NCBI GenBank assembly: GCA_005281725.1
Contig: SSBO01000009.1
Span: forward strand, 10,845,362 to 10,909,361
Length of the DNA: 64,000 nt
Reading direction: 5' to 3'
From: Wuchereria bancrofti
Lineage: Eukaryota > Nematoda > Chromadorea > Rhabditida > Onchocercidae
Position 1 is the stretch's first letter. Each line of letters starts with the position of its first letter. The notes beneath the pieces are model-generated. The model was not told where the DNA came from, made no database searches, and saw only the letters and a list, made by a program, of their open reading frames with translations. Below, one piece after another: positions 12,080 to 25,430 of this stretch. A program made the translations under genes and the position numbers.

Positions 12080-12330
12080 AAGTGCGATGGGTTTATGCCC
12101 TTGAACAACTGTTCTTGGGATCCCTCGCGCGGAAGACTTGTCTTTTGCGCGGGTTGTTTTTTTTGGACCGCGTCCCCGGGGCTATCCGGGAGCGCATAAA
12201 CGAGTTATTTGTTTGCTGTTCATTGTAAGACCCCGAGACTCGACCGCTGAGTTGGCTGACCAGCAACGCAGTGAGGTTCTGCTACATTATTCTGCCTTCA
12301 GACGTTCGTGACTTCCACGTTACGGGCAGA
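12080..12330. ncRNA. GC-rich island with strong RNA-like folding, possible non-coding RNA
   Basis: This stretch is markedly GC-rich against very AT-rich flanks and has no good coding frame. An outer stem GTTTATGC (about 12090) / GCATAAAC (about 12194) encloses four hairpins in series: CCC-tt-GAAC/GTTC-tt-GGG, a long CGCGC-gg-AAGAC/GTCTT-tt-GCGCG hairpin, GGAC/GTCC, and CCCGG/CCGGG. Further on are GCAG/CTGC and TCTGCC/GGCAGA stems. The plus strand has T8 near 12157, while the minus strand has no internal TTTT across the island, so a Pol III transcript would fit the minus strand better. Some motifs vaguely recall RNase P/MRP RNA, but I cannot assign a family or strand. Confidence 0.4.
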
Positions 12331-12740
12331 TGGAAAGCAAGTTTGCCCTTGCTTACTCGAAATCAGGAATGCTTGATGCTTGGTTGCAAACATTTACAGA
12401 CATAATTTATTTTCCGGCAAAGTACAAATACATGATGTCAAGTTTACCTTTCATACCTAATCTAATTCAAATACTAAAGTATGTAAGATTCCCATACTCG
12501 GCAACATCAAATAACGTGATGGTTATGAAAATCGATGAAATAAATTATATCGACTTGACCATAGATCAAAAAGAATTTTCTTAGTTGTCGAGCTCTTTCC
12601 TCTTAATTCACTTTCAAATAGGAAGACATTCATTCCAATTTCAAATTATTTTGGAAATTCAAAGTCCAAGTCGGTTATAATAGTATTTGAGAGACAGACT
12701 CAGTATAATATATCATCGTGTAAATTATATTAATTTCAAT

Positions 12741-14702
12741 TCAGTACCAGAACGAACTCTGGCGGGATGATGATGGACTCACAGATTGTGGATACAGTCC
12801 ACCACCTTTTGTAGGATACGGTGTCGTTCCGATGTTCGAACTTGGCTGCTGCGGATATTGTTGCTGTCGCAATATTGCCAACAACTTGTCGGATTTGATT
12901 TTTCTGTAGTATAAGAAAGATTAAAAAACCTGACCTTTTAGCAATGTAATGGATGAGTTTGATAATTTTAAGAAATGATTTAATTAATCATTTTGTGGAT
13001 AGTTAACTAAGACGTTCAAAATTTCGCTTGAAGAATGGGGTAATGTCAGAGTTCTTTCATAAGAGATCAAGGAAATTTTCATAATGTTCATTTTGAAGAT
13101 ACAAAATTACTCTAGACAATTGCATAGAATAAAAACAGCACAAGAAGTAAACCTCATATGAGCAAGAGTCTTCTTTTCAATGAATTCTTTCAAGAACTGA
13201 TCAACTTCTAGATCACCCCTTAAATATCGATCGGCGATTGCCTAAAATAAAGATCTTCAAGACAGTTCTACGACTGTCATTACTTCCAATAATGACTGTA
13301 TCCCAGATATGATTGTACATCAGTCTTCTGAGAAATACAGCAGTGCAGCCATACTACTGCCTTTGATGCATCTATTTTTCTGCTTAAGTTCAGAAAAGAA
13401 TATTTTCCTATCAATTACGACTGCTTTCAAAACATTTAATAATCGATACCACTTACATTCTATCAGTAAGATGAGCCTTAGCTCTCTCCTTTGCATTTTG
13501 TATCTATAAAATAGCACTTTGCGCATGAAAATTAAGTACGAAAATTGTAGGCTGTAAATTTTTGAAATTTCCTCACATATAGTGAGTTTGCACACTATAA
13601 AAAATTGCATACGCAATGCCCTGTACATAGGAAATTAACTAGCTTCAAATAAATTAAACGATATGTAAACTATCTTACTAATTTAACAGAGTAAAAAAAG
13701 AAAGGCATTTCGTGCCAAACCAAGCTTCAACTCAGTGCTACCACTAAATATCAAAACTATGACTAAGTGTTCGAAAAAGGCAAGTACCGGCGATCTTAGA
13801 CAGTAACTCTTTCCTATATTGCACAAAATCAGCCTAATAATTCGGTTCTTTAAATTATAACTAAATCTCGTCATTTACTTCGCTTTCGTCATCAGCAGAT
13901 TGTGCAGCAGCCTGTAGCAATGCACTCGATGTATCCAACGACCTCTCTTCTGACAATGAATCTGAAAATGAAGTCATTTTGCATTATTTTGAAGACTTCT
14001 GATGGACATTGTATCTATCAAGACATATAAAAAAGACATAAAAAAGAAAATCTATTCTTTCGACCGTTCAAATATATAATAGCTAATCACTAATAAGGAA
14101 GACAACAATTAAGATGCGAACATGTGAAAGCGGACGACTTTTGAAACAAAAAATGGAAGCTGCTGAGAACTTACTCAATTTTTCCTTAAGCTCCATAACT
14201 TCCTCCTTAATTTTGACGGCTTCTTCATAAGTAGTTCGTAATTGTCTTTTAGCTTCTTCAATCTTTGGTTCTTGTGATAAATTCCATTCGGCAAGCGATT
14301 TATTCTGCACAAGGCCCATTTCACGTTCGGTAGGCAAAGTTCGAACCTAAAAAGCTGCGGAAGATGCATTATAATGTAATAAAGATTTCATTGTATTTTC
14401 TTTTAGAACAAAATGAATAATTCGAAATGAGTAATTCCATTTAAAATCACAATCTTGCAAAACAGCTTAACGTTTGACAAATGCCATATCAGCTATTTCT
14501 CGAATACTAACAAAAAAAAGACAAAAAAATTCCAAAATAATAAAAGACGAGCCTGCGATATATTATCAATGATATCATCAATTTTCTTTTCAGCATCATT
14601 ATTCAAAAGTTCTCCGACTTGATTATAATTCATATTCTTAATCGATGTCATTGCAGCTGCGACACAAACATCCAGAAGAGATTCATACGAAACGTCGACC
14701 AT
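12741..14702 (-). CDS. VPS37: VPS37, ESCRT-I subunit (Mod(r) domain)
   Basis: Subunit of ESCRT-I, which sorts ubiquitinated membrane proteins into multivesicular endosomes with TSG101/VPS23, VPS28 and MVB12. Five exons on the minus strand (14553-14702, 14175-14346, 13879-13961, 13153-13241, 12741-12903) give 218 residues. The Mod(r) domain is clear: QVGELLNNDAEKKIDDI, then NKSLAEWNLSQEPKIEEAKR with the conserved LAE-N motif, a long coiled coil (YEEAVKIKEEVMELKEKL) and RYLRGDLEVDQFLKEFIEKK, the usual VPS37 helix before the C-terminus. The tail is Pro/Ser/Gly-rich, as in VPS37 proteins. The first intron would need a GC donor (CAG then GCTCGT); all other joins are GT/AG and in phase. An acceptor lies 10 bases upstream of the ATG. 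Confidence 0.9.
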
Positions 14703-14881
14703 CACGTTTCACCTGCAACTTACTGCAAAACATTAAACACTAAACAATCAATCTATTCAGTTTCTAATAAAAAGTAAGAACGAAACGGTCAAAATTAACT
14801 AACTGTAACAAATGATGAAATTGCAAGGATTTTATTCAAAATTTAGAAAATTTTAATGATCTGTTTGAAAATATTAGACAA

Positions 14882-15142
14882 TTAAATAAGATGTTTACAG
14901 AGTGCACTAACTTCTCTTCCCCATCTTTTAAGCTCGATATTCCGTACATCTAGCATACTCCTGGGGTATGATAGAGTAATATCAGGCAAAGATACAGCGA
15001 GAGACATAATCGTTTCATTATCAACAAAAATTAAAACAGAAAATGCATCATAGTTATCAAACCGAAATTGGTTTAAATTAGAGAACACTATTGCTAAAAT
15101 AAGAGCAAAATTGAATAATTTGAATATATTTGTTGGAGACAT
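14882..15142 (-). CDS. Small hypothetical membrane or secreted protein
   Basis: An 86-codon single-exon frame begins MSPTNIFKLFNFALILAIVF, a plausible signal peptide or signal anchor, followed by a hydrophilic part with an Asp-rich patch. It lies upstream of VPS37 in the same direction, 179 bp away, a spacing common within nematode operons, and starts 228 bp from the divergent ELP1 start. I do not recognise the family. It might be the first exon of something longer (possible donors GAGAA/GTTAGT or CTCT/GTAAAC near its end) or a chance frame. Confidence 0.35.
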   Translation of the reverse strand: MSPTNIFKLFNFALILAIVFSNLNQFRFDNYDAFSVLIFVDNETIMSLAVSLPDITLSYPRSMLDVRNIELKRWGREVSALCKHLI

Positions 15143-15370
15143 AATGGAACATCAGTTATATTTCGAGGAAAAAGCGTGTGAAAAACAATAGAGAAAAGAG
15201 ATAAAGCTGGTTTTTCAGCTAATTGACAGTTTATGCAATATTTTGTCTCAAGCCATCTCTGATTAGTATATTTTGATGGGAATTATTTCGTCAGTCTTGA
15301 TTTTAGATTCTTTAGTTTGTAATTTTCGCTTCTTACATTTCATTCAGAACTATGTTTAGGCTATTATTAA
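15143..15370. promoter_or_regulatory. Possible bidirectional promoter region
   Basis: A 228-bp gap between the ATG of ELP1 (plus) and the start of the small minus-strand frame. It includes an acceptor (TTTCATTCAG, ending near 15347) about 23 bases before the ELP1 ATG. No TATA or specific factor site is claimed. Confidence 0.3.
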
Positions 15371-18300
15371 ATGCGAAATCTCAAAGTTCGGTCGGTTGTG
15401 GTGCATGACACATTGTTGTCAAATGCAAAATATGAAGGTCAGCAGAATGAAGCATCCTCAGTGTTCCTTTCATCTTATGGTAAATTTCCAAACTTAACTT
15501 TAAAAGAATTGGCGAGTAAACGAATTTTGTTATATACATATTTCATTACATGCAATGAAATTGAAGTGGTGTAAATAAGTACGTAAATCCTTCATTTCTT
15601 CCATACATCAAGTTATACTTCAAGATAAACAGTTGTTTTAATTTCAGAAATTGAAGCAGTATGTGTCAGTATTGAAAACAGGATTTTTTGCGCCTGTTGT
15701 GCTGGAGTATGTGAACTATCATCCGAAGTACTTGTAAGCTTATTGTATTTTTTCCAGCTTTCATGATCGTCTTTTCACTTCACAACATTAAAAAAAATGA
15801 TAAACTCAGATTGAGCTATTCATTCTAATGTGCTAAGTAAAACATCATCTAGCTGACAATAGATGGTTAATTTATTATTCATGCGATTCAAATAATCACT
15901 ATAGTGCAAAGAATGTATCACTATCGTAGCGTATTGGCATAAGAGATGAGGTAAATCAGACATTAATAAGACCTTAGATATGGCTAATAGAATCAGCATA
16001 TTGGGTATATTTTGAAGTTGTAAGTTTCTTTGCTTCGTTACATCGTGATATCTACCAATAGTCAGCAGGATATAGAGCATGAAGCTGGATAAAAATGACT
16101 GTTAATTAGGATATATCAAAAAGAATTGTAGTTTTGGTACTTTTGCAGAAGCTGGTCGAATGGACAGAACAGCGTAATGGTGCCAGAATCATTTCATTTG
16201 ATCATTTAAGTGATGAATATCTCCTGTGCACTGTATTGTCATCAGGTGTAGTATTGGTTGTGGATTACGAGAATGGAACTGTTGGTTATTTTTCTAGTAG
16301 TTTCTTTGCCTGTCATATTTATTTGAGGGAAGAGTATCTTTATTAGTTCCTGGATTTTCTGCTTTTAATTTCAAAATTATAGTAGACTTCAACAAACATA
16401 GCATATCAACATCTCATCATTCCCGTTTTTTTTCCTCTTTTTGGATATTATTATGATGTATTGTTTTAATATCGATGATTGTGTATGACTGATACTTGGA
16501 GAAGTAATCATTTCAGGTTCAACGATGTGACATAGTACCAACTGAACTTTGCTCTGCAAGATGGGCTCCAGACTTTCATGTTCTATTGCTTGCATCATCG
16601 GAAATGTTGTACTTCGTTACACGTCAGTTTGAGATTTTGAATGAACAACCGCTGGATTCATCGAAATCTGGCCGAGGTAATCTAATGTCTTATTTTTTCA
16701 TAAAATTTCAGTACCATTTTTGCTTACTAAAAGTTAGCACTTGTGAAATTTTTACTCAAATTCTTATTTAAAAAAAAAAAAATTTGGGCGATCAATGCAT
16801 ATGTTCTATGCATACCTACCATTATATTATGAAGGCACTTATTAATATTTGGTAATGTTTCCATTACTAATAAATGCTTTTATAATGTGATGACTGCGAG
16901 TCGTACGCAGAGGTTATTTGTAGAGGAATTGATGACAGTTGGCTGGGGTTCTAAAGAGACGCAATTTCAAGGCATCGGAGGACGGAAACAACCTAGGAAG
17001 GTATGATTTCTATTAAGGAAATATAAAATTTTTGTTAAATTCCTGATTTTATAACATTTTATTTTCAAATTCTAGAAGTTTATTGGTTTTGATCACTTCG
17101 ATGTATATTTAAGGAAAATTTTTAGGTTGACGATGAGCAACCCACCACTGTGAGTGAATATGATCAGCATAGAGTATTGCTGGCATGGAACGGTGATGCT
17201 AACTATGTGGCTGTTAGTTATGTGGATAACTTAACCAATTTCCGGCAATTTTGCATTTTCGACCATGAAGGTGAACTTATTAGTCACCTGCAGCAAGTTA
17301 GTAATGTTGAAGAGACGCTGGCCTACAGGTGCAAATTACGTACTATTTTTGATATCGATTAATATCTTTTTGCACTCTATTCTGCTTTACTGTAAATTTT
17401 TGGTGTTATGTGCTAAGCTTTTCTATGATTTATTTACTATTTTAGTTGTAGACTGTGTACTTATCTGTTATTGTTAATTTCGATAGCGATGAATAAGAGA
17501 GCTCGGAGTAATAACGCGATATTCAGCGTAAAAAAATAGTGGTAGAAGAGTTAAGTAATGTGACAGCCTATAGGTTTTTGTTTATTTACTGCTAATCCTT
17601 ATCTACTGTTTTGTTTGATGGATACTAAAGGGTGATAGGAAGCACTACTGCTGTATTTTTATATATTATTTTAGTTTCTGTAAATTACAAATTTTTTTTC
17701 TATGCAGGCCTACGGGAAACATTATTGCAACAAGTCGGTGTGATAATGATAAACGTGAAATAATTTTTTATGAACGTAACGGACAAAGACGATCGAAATT
17801 CGAATGTGGACCACATCAAGGAACTGTAATTAACTGGATGGGTTGGAACACTGATGGGAATATTCTTTGTGTGCAGTCCAAGGATTTAGCTGGAACTGTT
17901 GAAGAAGGTACAGCATTGCAATGGAAAAATTAGGTCTCTAGTTTTATTTACGAACGTTTGTAAATAATCTCTAGATCTCTAGTTTTATTTATGAACATTT
18001 ATAAATCAAACTTTTACTTCAGTTAGTTTTTGGTGTGTCAGTAATTATGACTGGATGCTCAAGTATCGTACGTTGGTTAATAATGGATTTTTATTGGCAT
18101 GTTGGCATGAAAGTAATCCTAATCAGTTTTGCTATGTTACGCGGAATGGTCGTGCTAATTTTATTGATTTCGAGTTCACTTACAATTTTTGCGATGGTAT
18201 TGTTTTATCAATAGCAGGATGTAAGTTATTTATTTTATAGTACGTTAGTCAGAAATATTTTCATTTTTGAAGTCGCAAACTGAGGAAAAAATAATATAAT

Positions 18301-21300
18301 GAGGACACCGCCTATTGATCTGTAATTCTGGTACGTCAGTTTCTTCTACTGGTGTAATTTTAAGTTACTACTTTTTATGTAAAGTTAAAACTGACATCCA
18401 GTGTCAAAATGTGCTCTAATTTAGCTTCTTTATATAGACAGTAGACATAGTGCATAAAACACAAATTGAGAATACATTTGTTTGACAGTTAACCCTATAT
18501 CAGAGAGTATTTATCACAAAGTTTTCCTTATTATATGAAATTATTGAGCATATAATTTGTTTAGCAAACTTTTTTGTATGGTTTATGGATTAATTCCAGG
18601 TAATGTACGTGTAACAGATCTGAAAGCTGCATCAATTCCACCACCAATGTGTCACTATGAACTCACTTTTCCGAACATTGTCTGTGAAATTGCACAATAT
18701 AATGATTGTGCAGCTTTTCTACTCGCGGACCATTCACTTCTTGCATGTATTTTACGTTTCCAATTTTTTGAAGTAATTGAAAGTAGCTGATGTCCAGTTT
18801 TAAGTCACTATTCATTATATAATAATGAAGGTAATATGATTTTGATGCTGCAAATAAAAATTCTCGAATTTAGGTTTATAAAACGGTTTTTTAAATAATT
18901 GAACTAGTTCAAAAACAAAATTTGATGTTGGCATTATTATAGCATCGTCAGCTTGGTATCGTAGGTGCAACACCCACTTGTATTTGTATAAGTTCAGTAT
19001 TAGCTATAGTACTTAACTTTATGGATTGTTACTTTGCAGATAAGTTGCGAGAAGGAAAATTCGAAGAATATGCTGAGTATGATACTACTGACTTATCTCA
19101 AGATTGCATATGTTACAATCTTTGTTTGAATAATTCCAATCAGCTTTCTGCAATTATTGCTTCTTCACGTTACAGTATATGCAACTTAAATTTAAAAAAT
19201 ATGAATCGTAAAGGAAGGTAATTGGCTTTACGTAATATACGTGCCCAATATTCTAGATAGAATTGTAGAACGTGTTCTGAAATAGCAAAATGAATTAACA
19301 TTGTTACAGTGATCTCAATATTATTGAAATGTGGTTTTACATTGAACACAGTTGATTTTTTGTATTGCTTAACCATTTTACCCAGTCAGTAAATTTGGAT
19401 AGCAAAGGCAAGGTACTTAAACTTGTTTAAAGTTTTCAAGCCTTCTTAATTAGAGTGACTAACTGACCAGGCATGAAATTTTGTAAACATTCTAGAAGTA
19501 TGCAACACTCTGTAAATATAAGCGGTGCAACTCGTTTCTATTTCATATCTTAATGGTTACATTGTGTTCTTTCAGTATATGCCTGTATTCTACAGAGAAA
19601 CCATTGATATGGCATAGTCATATGACAAATGGTTTTGTACTGCAAGGAATTGATGGAGAATGCTTTTCAATAAAAGAAAACAAAGATAAGGATTGTTACA
19701 TAGAAACAGGAAAGCTTTTCGGAACAGGATCAGCATTGTGCTATTGTCGTTACTCGCAAATTAAAGTATATTGTTTAAAAAATTGCAAAAATATCAGCAT
19801 GCATTTATTTTTTTTTTCAAATGCTTTTACTTGATGATTTTATATAATAGCCTAGGATTTTTCACGCTGTTCATTTTTAACTCTTTAAATCTTTATTTTT
19901 AAGTGATTTACAACTTGCAAGTCGAAGCGTTGCATTGCTGTCGATTTTGCTGCATATCTCTTTAATCACTATGTAATTATGTTATCGATATTTGAATTTG
20001 ATTGGAAAATGCTAGCTAATTTGTACAGAGAAAGGAAATGCTTGATTTTGAGGAAAGCATTTTTGGTATCAGTAAAACAAATGATTTGGTTATGAATGGC
20101 CGATCGATTTTCAAATATGTTGGATCATATACAGTGGATGAGGATTATTTGTTGACTGTAACATTTGATTTACATTCAAGCTCATCGAAGTTGCAAATTG
20201 CTGAATTAAAAGATATTTTAACAACTGACAAAGAAATAAGCTATAAAAGTAGTCGAGCTGTTGAAAAAGGTGCAATGTTGATTGGATATGAAACTGGTGG
20301 TACTCGGGTTTGGTTGCAAATGCCTCGTGGTTAGAACTTATTTCGTTTCGTTTCGTAATCTATAGGAGAAGTATTTTTATTTTATTTTTTCAAGAAAAAT
20401 AAAAATTATTTTTTTTTACTGACTGTTTTATACATGTTTGTTCTTTTACACTCATTTGAAAATTCGTAGTTTCTATAAATTTGTATTATTAGAAATGCTT
20501 CTTTTTTGTTTTTCATTTGGACTATTTCAGGTAATTTGGAAACAATACATCTAAAAGAATTACTGTTGAACAAGTTAAAAGGATTATTAAACGACTTGCA
20601 TTTCAAGGATGCAGCTGTTATCATGAAGAAGCATCGCATTGATATGAATCTCTTGTACGATCATAATCCAGAGGTTAGTTATTAATGCAGAGTTATAAAT
20701 TATAAATTGAAGCATCGCTTTGAAAGCTAGATCCGTGGTTATGAAATATCAATCGAAATAAGCTCATACTTGAACATGCTGCACTTATGTGGTTGAAAGT
20801 GTTAAGGTTTGAAAATGCTAAACAAATTGATCTATTATGTGAATGAATTGTTGCTATGATTTTTTTTCTTCGTTTACGTCTCTAATTTTAGTTTTTCATG
20901 AAATATATTGGTCAGTTTGTCGAAGGCATGGGTTCTGCTGAATTGTTGAACTTGTTTGTGGCAAGTCTGAATAATGATAATGTCACATTGGGCATTTATT
21001 CAGAAAATTATAGCAATAGCAATCACATAAAGCTTGACAAAAAAGCAGTAAAAAGTAACGAAAACAAGGTTGAGTCAAATTCTATTTCTTTGTAGAAATT
21101 TAACAATAAATATGTTATTTTGTTACTTCTATACTTTTACACACTTTCATTGTTAGATTAGATTTCATCTGTATCGATTATCATGTTAGCTTATTTCTTT
21201 TGTATTGGAAAATGGTTGTTTAGCGTTAAGATAAATAATTCAAACACAGAATGTAAGTCAGCGAAAAAAAAAAAACTCTTAACTTTTGCTTACATTTGAA

Positions 21301-24300
21301 TATTCACCTATGTTATTTTTTTAAGGTTCAAAAAGTTTGCACCGCCATTCGAGAACATATTTTGAGTCTCGATGATATCCGTATTACTGATTTGTACACC
21401 ACTGTTATACTAACGTACTTAAAAGAGCAACCTCCGCAGGTTTCGAAAGCTCTGCTAGCACTGCGAGAGCAATCTTTAAAATGTAAGGCAAAATATTTAT
21501 AAAACGTTGGAGGAAGGTTCCCTTTGAAAAAAATGAAAATTGTTTTAGAAAATTTATTTAATTAGTGAAAGATGTAATCAAAACGAAAATTGCTTAAAAA
21601 CACTGTCTCATCTATTTCTTTTGTTTTGCCTCGACAGAAAATCACGAGTTACCTTCGTCCATTGTTTATTTCAATTTCTTTCGATATTTTATGTTGGTTA
21701 GACACTGTTTCTAACTATTTAGTTTTTTTTTTTTTATGTTTATGTAACTCTTCAAAATGAGACTAGTGGATCCTTCATAAATTTTTTTTTTTCAGTACCT
21801 CATGGAACGGAATTAGAAAAAAAATGGATTGCTTATGTATCTTTGCTTGCTCCCACTGAAAATCTATTTAATGTAGCATTATCAACTTATGACTTAAGTT
21901 TAACACTCGCTGTTGCAGAAAATTCTCAGATGGTAAAGTTTTTATACCTAAATGTTTGTCTACTACTGTCAAGTAAACTCTATTGCAAGTTGTGGCGTTA
22001 TGTAGTCATTAAAGTTGTTTTTAACTTTTTGCCATCATGTCCTGATACTACTCAGAATGCTTATATCATCACTAGTGTATGTTATCTTCATAGTATTTCA
22101 TTTTTTTTAGGATCCAAAGGAATATTTGCCGCTGCTAGAGGATTTTCGAACTCAGTCTTCTCCTGCATATCAGAAATTTAAAATCGATATATATTTGAGA
22201 ATGTTTCAACGAGCTATTCGGAATTTGTCGGAGTTAGATGATTGTTGGAATGAAGCAGCTGAAATTATCAAACGGCAAAATTTATATACAGAAGCTCTGA
22301 TTGTGTATCGCGGGAAGAAAACATATCTGGCATGTATTCTTACGATTTTATTTTGTAAAGGTCTTTAACAAAAACTAGTAATAATTGATATCAAAGAATA
22401 GATAGCTGCATAATTTGTTGGAGACTCATAGGTAATACATTATTATGTAATACTTTTACTGCCAGCTGTCTTTTATTTATTTTGTATTAGAATAGATATA
22501 TATATATATATTTTGTATTAGAATATATATGGATGAATTCTGGTGGGATTTAGCCACCGTGTCATATTCATAATTTGGCTATTTTGTTGACTTCTAATAA
22601 GAGTTAATAGCTATTTCGTGCAATAAAATCATAATTAGAAGAGTCATAAGAATAAGAATTGGTAATTTAGAAAGTGTGTGAGTTATGCGCCAATCACTTG
22701 ATGAATAAACGACGTTTTGAAGAAGCTGGTCTGTTGTTTAAACGTGCAAATAATATGACCATGGCATTGCAATGCTATCAAAGTGCTCAAAACTGGAGAG
22801 AGATGATTGAATGCGGACAAATTATGAATATGGAGAAGAAAGAGTTGAGCGATTTACTTCAAAAGATGATTCCACATTTTGAAAGCAGAGGGAAATTTAT
22901 GGATATAGCTGAAATTTTATCATTCATTGATAAAAAGGTATGGCAAAACAATTCATTCGATATTATCGCGTAATTACTGATTAGTGCTAAGAATGATGTA
23001 ATTTGTGATGTTTTGATATGTAAATAAGAAATATAAAAGAAAATTTGTATGAAAAAAGGAAAATGAGACTTTAAGGAATAGGAAATCTTTTTTTTTTTCA
23101 GTCTAACATGGCGCAAATAGTGGAATATTATTGTAAGGCGGATGCTTGGAGTTTTGCCATGAACCATGCCTTCGGGAATGAAGGTAATTTCTCTTTCAAA
23201 TTATCATGCCAAATATTCCAGGATATATGTATATTATTTAATGTGCTATATATTTTTATCTATATATACGAAAGACAGTATGTTAAATACCTTTTTTTTG
23301 CAGAACTGACAAAAACTGTTTCTAAAGCAGCTTCAGTTCGTTATGAACAAATTTTACAAAGTATAGAAAATTGGAAAAACTTACTGGAACAGTATTGCTG
23401 TCGTTTGGAAGTAGTACGGCAAAATAAAGAAAATTCTCTGAAAGCAGCTATTAAACGATTTGAAGATCATGATTTGCCAGTGTCAGAAGTAAATTTTTGT
23501 TTGAGATTAATTTTGAAGACATGCAGTTTGATGGCATAGTTTATATTATAATTAAAATCATTTCCATTACTGTCTATCCTTAACATTTTTACGGTCAAGT
23601 AATAGTTATTTTTCAAATGGTATTTTACGAAAAATTTTTATTTAGGTTTTTAGTGAAATATCTAGTGCAATAAGTGATATATCGAAATTTTCAACAGTTT
23701 CTACGGCTTCAGCTCGTCGCCGAAAACATATTGAAAAGTGAGTGATGATGACTGATTGATGTTAAATAGGAAAGTAGGAGTTGATATTTCATGTAACTTC
23801 TACATATTTGTACATAAAAGGTGTCCCATTGTAGGAAAAAAAAATTAGTGTGCACATTCTTTATTCTTTTCATGCTTACTCATCAAGATTTTCATCTTTG
23901 ATTAATGAAGAAGGAAAGTCAACGTTTCAGTAAACAGTTAGAGGGAACTTTGTCATAGTCCTCATGTATAGTGATAGAGTTCTGGTCGGAACCATAGACG
24001 ATCAATTTCGAATGCTATTTGTATTAGTATATCATTTATTTGTATTATTATTATAAACAATGAAACATATTATATATGATATCTAGTATCATGTACTGAA
24101 TTTCTCTTATGCTTTTAAAGAAAGAAAAAAGTGTTAAAAGAAGGCACGCAATATGAGGATGCAGCACTTTTGAACGCTTTGAAAGATACTATTTCACTTA
24201 TCGATTCTCAGCAAGGTATTGCTTAATTCGCTTTGAATTTGTGTTAAAATCTTTCATTTTTTGGTAATCTGGTTTAAGGAAGGAAGAGTTAGATATTTGT

Positions 24301-25012
24301 GCTATTCACTTTCTGTTTATGGAAGACAAATTGAATAATAGTTCTACTATTACACCTAGTGAATTATTGCATTAACATTTCATCTAGTATCAGTTTTATC
24401 GAATTTTGAACAGTTATTCCTTATTTTTATTTCAGACGAATTGATCTTCCTACTTCCTACCCTAGTGGCTGTCGATGCTGTTGAAGAAGCACGTGCCTTA
24501 CAAACTCACTTTCTTACCTTGTTAAACCTTGCTCATAAAGTAATTGGAATAGCTTGGCCAACTCATCTTTCTGCACATATGATACCAGGACCTCTACGTG
24601 AAATTGTATGTTAAGCTCAATTTCTCCAAAGGATTTCCAAAACTTTTTATTTTATAAATTTGTGAAATCCTAATTTTTGAATACTTTTTCAGTATCGTGA
24701 TAAAAATGGTATCATCAGGATTCCCGAAGAAAATAAAATGCCAAATAGAATACCGTTTGGTAATTTAAAAATTAATTTGTATAATGAGCATCTTATGTAT
24801 GGGGTCATTCCCTCTTTCTTGATGTGAAATGAAGCGCTTAACATTCTTTTAAAATTAACTGGCTTGGCAATGGCAAAACCTCTTAGATGGCTTACTTAAT
24901 TTGAATTAAGAATAAAGCATATAGAAGCGGAGGTAAACAATTTTCATTTCCAGAATCGGAGCTGATGCGACCGCAGATCAGGAATGTTCTATGGCAACTT
25001 GAAATTTGTTAA
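15371..25012 (+). CDS. ELP1: Elongator complex protein 1 (ELP1/IKAP)
   Basis: Scaffold of Elongator, which modifies the wobble uridine of tRNAs. About 25 exons. The start MRNLKVRSVV matches the family N-terminus. WD40 propellers are spread over the first half (for example TVGWGSKETQF near 16940 and RPTGNIIATSR near 17708). The highly conserved LQMPRG/NLETIHLKEL junction is at 20330/20531 and HRIDMNLLYDHNPE at 20633. The TPR-like second half has DPKEYLPLLEDF (22112) and RQNLYTEALIVY. A basic Arg/Lys patch plus KEGTQYEDAALLNAL (23700-24180) corresponds to the C-terminal tRNA-binding region. The last exon ends ELMRPQIRNVLWQLEIC. Verified joins: 15371-15479 to 15648-15733, then about 16149. The join between the exons ending near 16676 and starting near 16912 does not keep phase, so a small exon may be missing there. 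An 86-codon minus-strand frame inside intron 2 is not considered real. Confidence 0.93.
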
Positions 25013-25430
25013 GTTCGCTTTACTGTTTCTATACATAAATATATTGTTTTATTCTATATTCCATAACAAATAAATATAAATAAAACAAGTTGTCAAGCCA
25101 GGAAAGAGATCAAATGGAGACAGACAGAAGGCCTTCAAGATTATAGTATACTTTGTTGGATTGTCACATACTCTATATTCAAAATATTACATTCAAATCA
25201 GATACTTCGATACTTCGAAAAGAAAGAAGCAATATATTCTCCATATAGTTTCCATGTATACAAACAGACAATTCATAGAATACAATGCAATAATCTGTCG
25301 ACCAATGATGGAATGGAAAATTTGTACCATCTGTCAACATTCTTGAATTTCGTCTGTCTCTGCTGGACACAAACTAGTTTTTCTATGAGCGAAGCAGTGG
25401 TAGGTACCACCCGTTTTGAAGTGAAAAAAA
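25013..25430. other. Short gap between convergent ELP1 and WDR74
   Basis: A 418-bp tail-to-tail region that must hold both polyadenylation sites. AATAAA-like strings occur on the plus strand around 25069-25084. No gene seen. Confidence 0.5.

Noticed and set aside
12330..12584. 84-codon plus-strand frame beginning MESKFALAYSKSG
   Set aside because: It starts at the edge of the GC-rich island and has no recognisable family; no splice support.
15820..16080. 86-codon minus-strand frame in ELP1 intron 2
   Set aside because: No acceptor or donor and no family; a nested gene was considered, but evidence is lacking.
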